From NCBI GenBank assembly GCA_018710805.1, contig DVJG01000066.1, forward strand, positions 1 through 7,645: DNA of 7,645 bases. Reading direction: 5' to 3'. This stretch comes from Candidatus Faecousia faecipullorum. Lineage in GTDB: Bacteria > Bacillota > Clostridia > Oscillospirales > Oscillospiraceae. Shown one piece after another: positions 1 to 6,738 of the stretch; within the stretch, counting starts at the first letter, position 1, and each line of letters starts with the position of its first letter. Both the position numbers and the translations under genes were made by a program. Under the pieces are notes generated by a model, which searched no databases, was not told the DNA's origin, and was given only the letters and a program-made list of their open reading frames with translations.

Positions 1-1406
1 TTTTCCCAGTTCTTGCCCTCTCGAATGATTTGCACAATGTGGTTTCCGGGATAGCAGGCCTGGTCATAATAGTTGCCGCCGGCAGGCTCGTAGAAATTGT
101 ACCACTCAGAATCCTCATCGGGGAAGGTGACATGTTCTCCAACGCCGCCGGTTTCGCAGAGAAACATTTGGCCCATGCATCGATTCTCTACGGTGCCGTC
201 ATCCATCAGGAACAGAGCCTTGTCAATGAGACCATCACGGCCAATCAGCAGTTCATCCTCTTTATCGCCGTTCAGGTCGAAGTAGGTGTACTGGACATCC
301 GGTTCTTCCCGGATAATCAAACTCTCCACATACTCAGAATATCCCTGATAGGTAGGGAATTCCGGCTGCTTGGCGTTTTCGGCTTCCTCAGCTGCCTGCA
401 GCTTTGCCTCGAAGTCTGCCCGGTCCACGTTCTGAGGCTTTACGTCATAGCGGAAGCTGTCGGCGATTTGCTCCATGTCCTTCTTGGTGATGATCTCCTC
501 GGGCTTGGGATACTGACTGCTGGACAGGTTGCCGTTGATGACGAAATCCACTATGGCATCGTCCTGCTCGGAGAAAATGTGTCCGGTGCCCTTGGCGTCC
601 AGAGTTAAAAGCAGGTGAGAGCCGTCAGGGGCCTGATAGTCCCACTGCTCCACTGCATTCAGGTCAACGCCCGTGGGGGACGAAAAGGCAGGGTAGAAGT
701 AGTCCTTCTGGCAGTAGTAATAGGTACCGGTAATGCCGCCGGGGTAGGTGTCACAGCTTAGGTCCATTTCCATTTTGAAATTGCTGGGCAGATAGAAAAC
801 GCCGGACATATGCTTGATTTGGTAGTTTCCGCCCTCTCTCTGCAAAGACCCAATGCCTGTCTCCTGCAGGAAGACATCTGCCTGATATCTCTGAATCAGA
901 AGGTAGGTGTCCAGAAGCTTTAGGTTATACTTGTCCGCCAGCTCGTTGACTTTCTCCACCATCTCCTGGGTGTAGCAGCCGTAGGTGAACTCGTACTGGT
1001 CGGGGATGCTGCCCAGGTTTGCCTCGTCGGTCATGAGCTTGCCGTCCGGGTCATAGCTCTCCTGAAAAGCGGCCCATTCCTGCATGGCTTTTACAAGGGG
1101 CGCATCGCTGCGGCCCCGGAAGGTCACAAGCTCCCGTTCCTTTTCCACCGGATCAATTCGCTTTCCGTTTTCATCAAATTCCTGTACGTAAGTCTCCTGT
1201 CCGATGGACATATCCTGGAGCCGCAGAACGTAGACCACGGCACAGCCCACCAGCAGGAACATGAGGGAGATTACAGCCGCCAGCAGAAAGATTTTTTTCA
1301 TAGGCACAGCCTTTCTTGCTGGTTTTCCCTGCCGGAATTCTCCGGCAGAGACCACAAAATTGTCCTTTACGCCTTCCAAGGCGTTTAAAATATCCATTCC
1401 TTTCAT
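1..1406 (-). CDS. Sigma-coupled single-pass membrane protein with large extracellular region (partial, C-terminus beyond window)
   Basis: The reading frame starts at ATG 1406-1404 and is open for 468 codons to the left edge, so the stop is not seen. An AGGAGGG ribosome site at 1419-1413 sits six bases before the ATG. The ATG overlaps the stop of the upstream sigma factor (ATGA), suggesting translational coupling. Residues 1-35 are a short cytoplasmic tail, 36-62 a strong hydrophobic segment (KKIFLLAAVISLMFLLVGCA), and the rest appears extracytoplasmic. Residues 377-389 read DLNGDKEDELLIG, a calcium-loop or FG-GAP-like D-x-N-x-D motif. Small sigma factors in clostridia are often followed by such one-span proteins, which may serve as anti-sigma factors or surface sensors; I infer that role from position and topology only. 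No zinc-finger anti-sigma motif is visible in the tail and I do not recognise the extracellular domain. It could instead be a surface protein that the sigma factor controls. Confidence 0.85.
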   Translation of the reverse strand, partial: MKGMDILNALEGVKDNFVVSAGEFRQGKPARKAVPMKKIFLLAAVISLMFLLVGCAVVYVLRLQDMSIGQETYVQEFDENGKRIDPVEKERELVTFRGRSDAPLVKAMQEWAAFQESYDPDGKLMTDEANLGSIPDQYEFTYGCYTQEMVEKVNELADKYNLKLLDTYLLIQRYQADVFLQETGIGSLQREGGNYQIKHMSGVFYLPSNFKMEMDLSCDTYPGGITGTYYYCQKDYFYPAFSSPTGVDLNAVEQWDYQAPDGSHLLLTLDAKGTGHIFSEQDDAIVDFVINGNLSSSQYPKPEEIITKKDMEQIADSFRYDVKPQNVDRADFEAKLQAAEEAENAKQPEFPTYQGYSEYVESLIIREEPDVQYTYFDLNGDKEDELLIGRDGLIDKALFLMDDGTVENRCMGQMFLCETGGVGEHVTFPDEDSEWYNFYEPAGGNYYDQACYPGNHIVQIIREGKNWE

Positions 1407-1957
1407 AGATATCCCTCCTGTGTTAATACCTTCCGGAGCCTTCCCCGGATTCTCAGAAGCATGGATGCCACTTTGCTGCGGCTGAAGCCTGTATGCGCCG
1501 CAATGGTGTCGATGGGGTCTAAGTACCAATAGCGGCTTAAAAATACGTTTCGCTCAACGTCCGGCAGGGACTGCAGAAACTGGTTTAAAATCCGCACCAG
1601 TTCCTTCTGTTCCAGGGCTTCTTCGGTGCCGCCTGCGCCGATGCAGTTATCCAGTTCCTCCAAGGCCAGAACGATTTCTCCGCCGCCCCGTTTTTTGGCG
1701 CTGCTTTTTCGCCAGTGGTCGATGGAAATGTGACGGGTGAGCTTGGCGAGAAACGCGCTCAAAATATCGGGCCGCTTGGGCGGAATGGCGTTCCAGGCTG
1801 CCATATACGTATCGCTGACAGATTCCTCGGAATCTTCCCGATTGCCCAGGATATTGTAGGCAATGGTGTAGCAGTAGCCGCCGTATTTCCGGTCTGTCTC
1901 TGTGATTGCCTGCTCGGACCTATGAAAATACAGGTCCAGGATGTTTTGGTCCTCCAA
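1403..1957 (-). CDS. RNA polymerase sigma factor, sigma-70/ECF-like
   Basis: A 184-residue protein with two sigma domains. Residues 8-85 form region 2: NREDSEESVSDTYMAAWNAI (39-58) matches region 2.2, and FLAKLTRHISIDHWRK (69-84) matches the -10-recognising region 2.4. Residues 115-178 form region 4, with LPDVERNVFLSRYW followed by the helix-turn-helix DTIAAHTGFSRSKVASMLLRIR. There is no region 1.1 or 3, and the length fits a group 4 factor. I chose the TTG at 1957-1955 rather than the in-frame ATG at 1972. GGAGGTGG lies at 1970-1963 at correct spacing for the TTG, the candidate promoter would begin transcription near 1973, and the protein then begins MEDQNILDLYF, the usual start in this family as I remember it. 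Its stop overlaps the start of the membrane protein by ATGA. It probably directs polymerase to a small envelope- or stress-related regulon; the signal is unknown. Confidence 0.88.
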   Translation of the reverse strand: MEDQNILDLYFHRSEQAITETDRKYGGYCYTIAYNILGNREDSEESVSDTYMAAWNAIPPKRPDILSAFLAKLTRHISIDHWRKSSAKKRGGGEIVLALEELDNCIGAGGTEEALEQKELVRILNQFLQSLPDVERNVFLSRYWYLDPIDTIAAHTGFSRSKVASMLLRIRGRLRKVLTQEGYL

Positions 1958-1962
1958 GAAAA

Positions 1963-1970
1963 CCACCTCC
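1963..1970 (-). promoter_or_regulatory. Ribosome binding site that decides a TTG start
   Basis: GGAGGTGG read on the minus strand. Its GGAGG core lies eight bases before the TTG at 1957. It overlaps the alternative ATG at 1972, which has no Shine-Dalgarno of its own, so the sigma factor most likely starts at TTG. Confidence 0.6.
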
Positions 1971-1979
1971 ATGTGTGTT

Positions 1980-2008
1980 ATTGTATCGTAACCGGTTTCA
2001 CTTGTATA
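1980..2008 (-). promoter_or_regulatory. Candidate sigma-A promoter of the sigma factor gene
   Basis: On the minus strand TATACA (2008-2003) and TACAAT (1985-1980) are separated by 17 bases. The -10 matches five of six consensus positions, the -35 four of six. The palindrome AACCGGTT (1990-1997) lies in the spacer and could be an operator. Transcription would begin near 1973. No clear terminator separates it from feoB, so read-through from feoAB is also possible. Confidence 0.45.
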
Positions 2009-2036
2009 GGCGCAAAGAACCGGGAAATATTGCACC

Positions 2037-4115
2037 TCATTGCAAAAAAATACAGAAAAATTTTGCCATGGAGGAAACGGCGATACACAGCAGCATTCCA
2101 ACGGCGGTGGGGATGACGGCGGCAAGAATGGTCCATTTAAGGCTCTTTGTCTCCTTTCGTATGGTGAGAAGGGTGGTGGAGCAGGGCCAGTGGTTCAAAA
2201 AGAACAGCATGACGCACACCGCTGTGACCCAGGTCCAGCCCTTTGCGGTGAGAAGCGCATGCATCTCGGATAGATTGGTGGGCGGAGGCAAGGTCCCCTG
2301 ACCCAGGTAGCTCATGAGAAGAATGGGAATCACAATTTCATTGGCGGGAAAGCCCAGCAGGAATGCTGTGAGAATTTCTCCATCCATGCCCATGAGTTTT
2401 CCCAGAGGGTCCAGAAAGGCGGCGCAGCGGCCCAGTATGCTGATGCCGCCGATCTGTACGTTAGCAAGAATCCAGATCAGCGCCCCTGCCGGAGCCGCCA
2501 CCGCAGCGGCTCTTCCCAGCAGAAACAGGGTCCGGTCCAGAACGGAGCGGACAATGACCTTCCCCACCTGAGGCGCCCGATAGGGAGGAAGTTCCAGGGT
2601 GAAGGAGGAGGGGACGCCCTTTAAGATGGTCCGGGAAAGAAGCTTCGTTACAGCGAAGGTGGTTCCCACACCCAGCAGGATTGTGGCCGTCAGCAAAAGT
2701 GCGGGAAAAACCCCGGCAAAGGGGCCGCCCACTGCAAAAAACATGGCGAGGATGGCGATGAGGGCGGGAAAACGGCCGTTGCAGGGGACGAAATTGTTGG
2801 TTAAAATGGCGAGAAGCCGCTCCCGGGGCGAGTCGATGATGCGGCAGCCCACCACTCCGGCGGCGTTGCATCCGAAGCCCATGCACATGGTGAGGGCCTG
2901 TTTGCCGCAGGCGCTGCAGCGCTGAAAGACGCCGTCCAGGTTGTAGGCCACTCTGGGCAGATAGCCGGAATCCTCCAACAAGGTGAACAGCGGAAAGAAA
3001 ATCGCCATAGGCGGGAGCATTACGGATATCACCCAGGCCAGGACCCGATAAACCCCCAGCACCAGAAGGGAGTGGAGCCAATCCGGGGCGCCCCAGCCGG
3101 TGAACAGTGCTGTGAGCCAGTCCTGGACACGGAAAAGGGCGGCGGAAAGCAGAGAAGAGGGGTAGTTTGCCCCTGCGATGGTGATGTAAAATATCAAAGC
3201 CAGCAGGCAGAGCATTACGGGGTACCCTGTGAGACGGCTGGTCAGGACTTTGTCCAGTTTCCGGTCCAGGCGGTCGGAATTGGCAGGGGTGTGAACCACC
3301 CCGCGGCAGAGTGCCTCGGCGGCATTTACCAGAGCCGTGGCCATGGCATCCTCCAAATCCTCCCGGGTGGAAATCCTCTCTTCCATTAAATATGTACGGG
3401 CGGCGTCCAGGGAACGCTGCAGGCTTTCCGACTCCAGAGCTCCGGGGGCTAAGTGGGCACGAATCTGGCAGAGCAGTTCGCTGTCCCCTTCCAAAAGCCG
3501 CAAGCTCAGCCAGCGGCTGTCAAATCTGCCGCTTATGTTTGCCACGTCCGGCTCTAACAGTGCAATGGCGCCTTCCAGAACCGGGGAGTACCGGACCGCA
3601 TACCCGGCCTGGGGCGTTTCTTCCTCACAAATTCGGTCCAGGGCGTCGGTGAGGGCTTTGAGGCTTCTCTTCTTTCGGGCCGCGGTACCCACCACCGGGA
3701 TGCCCAGCCGCTGGGAAAGCAGGGGAAGGTCCAGGGAAATGTGCTTTTTTGCCGCCTCATCCATGAGATTTACGCAGACCACTGTGGGGATTCTCAGCTC
3801 CATGGCCTGGAGAACCAGATTGAGGTTCCGCTCCAAAGAGGTGCCGTCGCAGACCACAATCAGGGCTTTTGCGCCTCCAAAGCAGAGAAAATCCCGGGCG
3901 GCGATTTCTTCGGCGGAGTGAGGCATGAGGGAATAGGTGCCGGGGATATCCGCAAGGACGTAATCGTGGGCGGCGGTGGAAAAACGGCCCTGGGCGCTGC
4001 CAACGGTTTTTCCGGGCCAGTTGCCTGTGTGCTGGTTCAGACCCGTCAGAGCGTTGAACACGGTGCTTTTGCCGACGTTTGGGTTCCCGGCAAGGGCCAC
4101 CAGAATTTCACTCAT
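2037..4115 (-). CDS. feoB: FeoB ferrous iron transporter
   Basis: A 692-residue fused G-protein and membrane transporter that imports Fe2+ across the cytoplasmic membrane. The N-terminal GTPase shows G1 GNPNVGKST (10-18), G3 DIPG (56-59), G4 NLMD (116-119) and a G5-like GTAARK (143-148). A helical GDI/spacer region follows (about 170-290). From about 297 there are several membrane segments, including the two gate regions: EDSGYLPR (381-388) and CMGFGCNAAG (411-420) in the first, and LLGFPANEIVIP (586-597) in the second. The gate is rich in cysteine (C400, C403, C411, C416, C424), followed by RERLLAILTNNFVPCNGRFP (431-450), a form I associate with clostridial FeoB. It is somewhat shorter than the E. 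coli protein (773 residues) at the C-terminus. The ATG overlaps the feoA stop (ATGA) and has an AGGAG site eight bases upstream. No feoC was found downstream. Confidence 0.97.
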   Translation of the reverse strand: MSEILVALAGNPNVGKSTVFNALTGLNQHTGNWPGKTVGSAQGRFSTAAHDYVLADIPGTYSLMPHSAEEIAARDFLCFGGAKALIVVCDGTSLERNLNLVLQAMELRIPTVVCVNLMDEAAKKHISLDLPLLSQRLGIPVVGTAARKKRSLKALTDALDRICEEETPQAGYAVRYSPVLEGAIALLEPDVANISGRFDSRWLSLRLLEGDSELLCQIRAHLAPGALESESLQRSLDAARTYLMEERISTREDLEDAMATALVNAAEALCRGVVHTPANSDRLDRKLDKVLTSRLTGYPVMLCLLALIFYITIAGANYPSSLLSAALFRVQDWLTALFTGWGAPDWLHSLLVLGVYRVLAWVISVMLPPMAIFFPLFTLLEDSGYLPRVAYNLDGVFQRCSACGKQALTMCMGFGCNAAGVVGCRIIDSPRERLLAILTNNFVPCNGRFPALIAILAMFFAVGGPFAGVFPALLLTATILLGVGTTFAVTKLLSRTILKGVPSSFTLELPPYRAPQVGKVIVRSVLDRTLFLLGRAAAVAAPAGALIWILANVQIGGISILGRCAAFLDPLGKLMGMDGEILTAFLLGFPANEIVIPILLMSYLGQGTLPPPTNLSEMHALLTAKGWTWVTAVCVMLFFLNHWPCSTTLLTIRKETKSLKWTILAAVIPTAVGMLLCIAVSSMAKFFCIFLQ

Positions 4116-4357
4116 GGAAGCATCTCCTCTCTCTGGACGGTGATGGCGGAAGCGTCCCGGGCCCGGATGGCGATGACGGCTCCCCGGATGCGGTAGGCGG
4201 CAGGGTCCCCTGAGGGACTCTTTCCAAGACAGAAAACCGTGGTGCCGGGAATGAGCCCCAGGTCCAGAAACCGCCGGTGCATCCCGCTTTCGCCCTTTAC
4301 GGCCCGGACCCGGGCCCGATCACCGACGGAAAGACAATTCAAGGTCAGTTTTTTCAC
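4112..4357 (-). CDS. feoA: FeoA iron transport accessory protein
   Basis: An 81-residue cytosolic SH3-like protein of the FeoA family that works with FeoB in ferrous iron uptake. The family pattern is visible: LSVGDRARV near the N-terminus, then RRFLDLGLIPGT (28-39), then GDPAAYRIRGAVIAIR (50-65), ending shortly after the last beta strand. The start is GTG at 4357-4355 (GTG AAA AAA CTG), with an AGAGGTG ribosome site eight bases before it. No nearby ATG gives a better beginning. It is the first gene of a two-gene feoAB unit and overlaps feoB by ATGA, which favours coupled, near-equal translation. The 172-bp divergent region upstream contains a 17-bp inverted repeat that may be the site of iron control. 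Confidence 0.95.
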   Translation of the reverse strand: MKKLTLNCLSVGDRARVRAVKGESGMHRRFLDLGLIPGTTVFCLGKSPSGDPAAYRIRGAVIAIRARDASAITVQREEMLP

Positions 4358-4377
4358 GAAAATGACACCTCTTCCAG

Positions 4378-4394
4378 GAAAATTGGAAATTTTC
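4378..4394. promoter_or_regulatory. Inverted repeat upstream of feoA, possible operator
   Basis: GAAAATT (4378-4384) and AATTTTC (4388-4394) form a perfect seven-base inverted repeat around GGA. It lies 21-37 bases upstream of the feoA GTG, where a repressor could block initiation or early elongation. Iron-responsive Fur- or DtxR-type repressors usually control feoAB, but this repeat does not match their textbook boxes closely. No convincing -35/-10 pair for feoA was found, so its position relative to the transcription start is unknown. Confidence 0.35.
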
Positions 4395-4450
4395 TAGTAT
4401 CATGGTATTCTGCCCCCGGGAATTTGGTGACGGAGGAAGCAAGAGGGCTA

Positions 4451-4479
4451 TTGCAAATGGAAATGGGCTGTGATAAAAT
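4451..4479 (+). promoter_or_regulatory. Sigma-A promoter of the LRR protein gene
   Basis: TTGCAA (4451-4456), 17 bases, then TAAAAT (4474-4479) preceded by TGA, which makes an extended -10. Transcription would begin near 4486, leaving a leader of about 45 bases. A start inside this leader supports the ATG at 4530 over the in-frame GTG at 4470. Confidence 0.65.
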
Positions 4480-4529
4480 GCAAAGGGAAGAGAAAAAGGC
4501 CTGTTTTGGCCGAAAGAGGGACGAAAGGC

Positions 4530-6110
4530 ATGAAACAGAAGGGTTTGCGGCACCTTGTTTTGATTTTGGTTATTGTGGCGGCAGCGGCGATTCTGGCCGT
4601 GAGCCTGGCCTTTGCCCTGGGAGGACCCTGGACGGTTTTCGGAAAATGGGTTGCCTTCCGGGGGCACCTCTATCGGTCGGACCTGGAAAACCTGGACCTG
4701 CGGGACCAGAGGCTGACGGCGGAAACATACGACGCCCTCAGGGCCCGGATGCCGGACTGCCGCATTCTCTGGAACGTGCCCTTTGGGGAGGGGACGGTTT
4801 CCAGCGATGTCCGGGAGGTGAAAATTCAGGACCTGTCTGAGCAAACCCAGAACGCTCTGGCCTACCTGCCGGATTTGGAACGGATTGATGGAACAGCCTG
4901 CGGGGATTTGGAGGCCATTGCGGCATTTGAAAAGGCCCACCCGGAAATCCATATGGACTACCTGGTGAGCGTTGACGGAGAGACCTATCCCCAGGACACG
5001 GAAACCCTGACCGTTTCTCACCTGACTGAAGAGGACCTCGGCAATCTTTCCTATCTGCCTGCCCTTCGGACCGTGAATGCGGAAGGCTGCACCGACTACC
5101 CGGTGCTTCTGAAACTCCGGAAGGAAAATCCTGAGCTGGAAGTCAGCTACAGCGTGGAGCTTTTCGGGGAAAAGTATCCCAGCAGCACAAAGGAGCTGAC
5201 CCTTGCCGACCCGGATGTGGAAGTGCTGACGCAGATGCTTCCCTACCTGACGGAGCTGCAGAGCCTGCATCTTACGCAGAGCACCGCCTCTGCCCAGGCG
5301 CTCTGCGGCCTGAAAGAGGCGCTGCCGGAAATCAACGTGACCTGGGACAAGACCATTCTGGGCCAGGTTCACAGCAGTGAAGACACGGAATTTGATTTTT
5401 CCGGAATGGAGCTTACCCTGGAAGAGGTGGAGGAGGGAATGCGCTATTTCCCCAATGCCGAGAAGGTCATTCTCAGCGACTGCGGCATTGACAACGAGAC
5501 CATGGCCGCCTTCCGGGAGAAGATGCGGGACAGCTACAAGGTGGTCTGGACCATCATTGCCACAGGCCAGCGGGTCCGCACCGATGACACCGTATTCCAC
5601 GCTGCGGGACGGCACATTTCCATGGACGATCGGCTCAGCGAGCCTCTTAAATACTGCGAGGACATGGTAGTAATGGACGTAGGCCACTCCCGGCTCAAGC
5701 ATATTGAATGGGTCAAGGGTATGCCGCACCTCAAATACCTGATTCTCTCCGACAACCTGATTCAGGACATCAGCCCTGTGGCGTACTGCAAAGAGCTGGT
5801 CTATTTTGAGGCGTTTATCAACGAGTATCCCTTTGATGTGACACCCCTTCAGCAGTGCCCGAAGCTGGAGGATGTGAGCCTCTCCAACACCTGCGTGGAC
5901 GTAACGCCCCTGGCAAAAATGCCCTGGCTCAAGAACCTGTGGCTGAACAACGTGAAGCTTCCTCAGGAGACCAAGGACCTGCTGACCGAAAGTCTGCCGA
6001 ACACCCGCATTAATTTTGGGCAGGGGAGCCACAACGCCGGCGGCTGGCGGAAGCTGCAGAACTACTACGATATGCGGGACCTTATGGGAATGCCTTATTT
6101 CTACTGGTAA
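4530..6110 (+). CDS. Membrane-anchored or secreted leucine-rich-repeat protein
   Basis: A 526-residue protein. Residues 1-8 are basic (MKQKGLRH), and 9-30 form a hydrophobic signal anchor with no obvious cleavage site, so most of the chain should be outside the cell. From about 76 to 395 come about five related units of 55-68 residues, beginning near 76, 133, 196, 261 and 328. Each has a pattern of the type L-(4)-P-E-I-x-V-x-W/Y, then G-x-x-Y/V-x-S-x-T, then L-T-x-E-x-L-x-x-L-x-Y-L-P-x-L-x-x-V. Residues about 398-478 are shorter internalin-like leucine-rich repeats (LKYLILSDNLIQDISPVAYC and relatives). The tail GGWRKLQNYYDMRDLMGMPYFYW is aromatic and shaped like a capping domain. LRR folds bind proteins or glycans; the ligand is unknown. 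ATG 4530 was chosen because the promoter places the transcript start near 4486. It is divergent from feoAB, which does not prove a link with iron. Confidence 0.88.
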   Translation: MKQKGLRHLVLILVIVAAAAILAVSLAFALGGPWTVFGKWVAFRGHLYRSDLENLDLRDQRLTAETYDALRARMPDCRILWNVPFGEGTVSSDVREVKIQDLSEQTQNALAYLPDLERIDGTACGDLEAIAAFEKAHPEIHMDYLVSVDGETYPQDTETLTVSHLTEEDLGNLSYLPALRTVNAEGCTDYPVLLKLRKENPELEVSYSVELFGEKYPSSTKELTLADPDVEVLTQMLPYLTELQSLHLTQSTASAQALCGLKEALPEINVTWDKTILGQVHSSEDTEFDFSGMELTLEEVEEGMRYFPNAEKVILSDCGIDNETMAAFREKMRDSYKVVWTIIATGQRVRTDDTVFHAAGRHISMDDRLSEPLKYCEDMVVMDVGHSRLKHIEWVKGMPHLKYLILSDNLIQDISPVAYCKELVYFEAFINEYPFDVTPLQQCPKLEDVSLSNTCVDVTPLAKMPWLKNLWLNNVKLPQETKDLLTESLPNTRINFGQGSHNAGGWRKLQNYYDMRDLMGMPYFYW

Positions 6111-6113
6111 GGA

Positions 6114-6142
6114 TTGCCTTTTTGGCCTGGGTGTGGTACAGT
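6114..6142 (+). promoter_or_regulatory. Candidate promoter of the Nudix gene
   Basis: TTGCCT (6114-6119), 17 bases, then TACAGT (6137-6142) preceded by TGG, an extended -10. The -10 alone matches four of six positions. It begins four bases after the stop of the LRR gene. Transcription would begin near 6149. Confidence 0.5.
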
Positions 6143-6147
6143 GTACC
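6135..6147. promoter_or_regulatory. Inverted repeat over the Nudix -10 box, possible operator
   Basis: GGTACA-G-TGTACC is a perfect six-base inverted repeat. It extends to TGT...ACA if one C bulges on the right (6132-6151). It covers the -10 element, the usual place for a repressor site. No regulator gene is adjacent. Confidence 0.35.
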
Positions 6148-6175
6148 CACAATAACGTGAAAGTGGTAAACCATC

Positions 6176-6694
6176 ATGGAATGGAACGATATTTACGATG
6201 AAAACCGGAACCCCACGGGCCGGGTGCATCAGCGGGGGACCTCCTGGGCATCCGGAGACTTTGGCCTGGCGGTCTGCGTGTGGGTCTACGATGGACAAGG
6301 GCATTTGCTTCTGACCCGCCGATCCAAGGGCAAGAGCTACGCCGGGACCTGGGAAAATTCCGGCGGTGCCGCCAAAGCCGGGGAAACCAGCCGGGAAGCC
6401 ATGGCGAGGGAGCTCTATGAAGAAACCGGAATAAAGGCGGCACCGGAGGAATTTGAATTTCTGGATACGGACCGGGACCGGAATATGTTCTACGACCATT
6501 ATTGCCTCCTGCGCCGTCTCCCGGTCAAGGCTGTCCAGCTCCAGGAAGGGGAGACCGACGGCGTCCAATGGGCCAGCTTTGACCAGATTCACTGGATGAT
6601 CCGCACAGGCAGAATTTGCAAGATCATCGGAAGCCAGTTTTTTAAGTTGGAAAAGGAACTAAAAAAGCGCAATTTGAACAATACGCCCCTTTGA
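6176..6694 (+). CDS. Nudix hydrolase (IPP-isomerase-like subgroup)
   Basis: A 172-residue cytosolic protein of the Nudix superfamily, which hydrolyses nucleoside diphosphates linked to another group, using Mg2+ or Mn2+. The Nudix box GX5EX7REUXEEXGU is complete at residues 64-86: G64, E70, then RELYEETGI (78-86), so all metal-binding glutamates are present. The beginning, IYDENRNPTGRVHQRG (6-21), resembles the isopentenyl-diphosphate-isomerase-like Nudix proteins common in Firmicutes, but these are often of unknown substrate and I would not call it an isomerase. The start ATG at 6176 has only a weak ribosome site (AGTGG), so expression may be low. It has its own candidate promoter just after the LRR gene and a strong terminator after the stop, so it is probably a single-gene unit. 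Confidence 0.92.
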   Translation: MEWNDIYDENRNPTGRVHQRGTSWASGDFGLAVCVWVYDGQGHLLLTRRSKGKSYAGTWENSGGAAKAGETSREAMARELYEETGIKAAPEEFEFLDTDRDRNMFYDHYCLLRRLPVKAVQLQEGETDGVQWASFDQIHWMIRTGRICKIIGSQFFKLEKELKKRNLNNTPL

Positions 6695-6699
6695 TTTTT

Positions 6700-6738
6700 G
6701 GCAGGCAGAACCTGGATTCTGCTTGCCTTTTCCTTTTT
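6700..6738 (+). terminator. Rho-independent terminator of the Nudix gene
   Basis: GGCAGGCAGAA (6700-6710) pairs with TTCTGCTTGCC (6717-6727) over 11 positions with one G-T wobble, around loop CCTGGA. The T-rich tract TTTTCCTTTTT follows. It begins six bases after the Nudix stop codon. Confidence 0.88.

Noticed and set aside
30..608. A 192-codon plus-strand frame at the left end
   Set aside because: It is antisense to the membrane protein, which has a strong ribosome site, a membrane segment and a coupled neighbour. The plus-strand product has no clear motif and no ribosome site.
1973..2005. ECF-type autoregulatory promoter before the sigma gene (TGAAAC motif)
   Set aside because: TGAAAC is present on the minus strand, but no CGTC-like -10 lies 16-17 bases downstream; the sigma-A-like pair fits better.
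2031..2045. TTGCA/TGCAA hairpin after feoB as a terminator
   Set aside because: A five-base stem with no proper U tract is too weak; read-through from feoB toward the sigma gene cannot be excluded.
1403..2125. Longer sigma factor starting at 2125
   Set aside because: It would overlap the end of feoB by almost 90 bases, adds a cysteine- and proline-rich stretch unlike sigma factors, and ignores the ribosome site at 1963-1970.
4470..4529. Upstream GTG start for the LRR protein
   Set aside because: The GTG at 4470 lies within the predicted promoter and before the expected transcript start; ATG 4530 directly precedes a normal signal anchor.
4320..6152. A 610-codon open frame on the minus strand opposite the LRR gene
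   Set aside because: It has no recognisable domain, is rich in His, Gln, Val and Pro as is typical of antisense frames, runs across feoA's upstream region, and the plus strand there encodes a protein with signal anchor, repeats and promoter.
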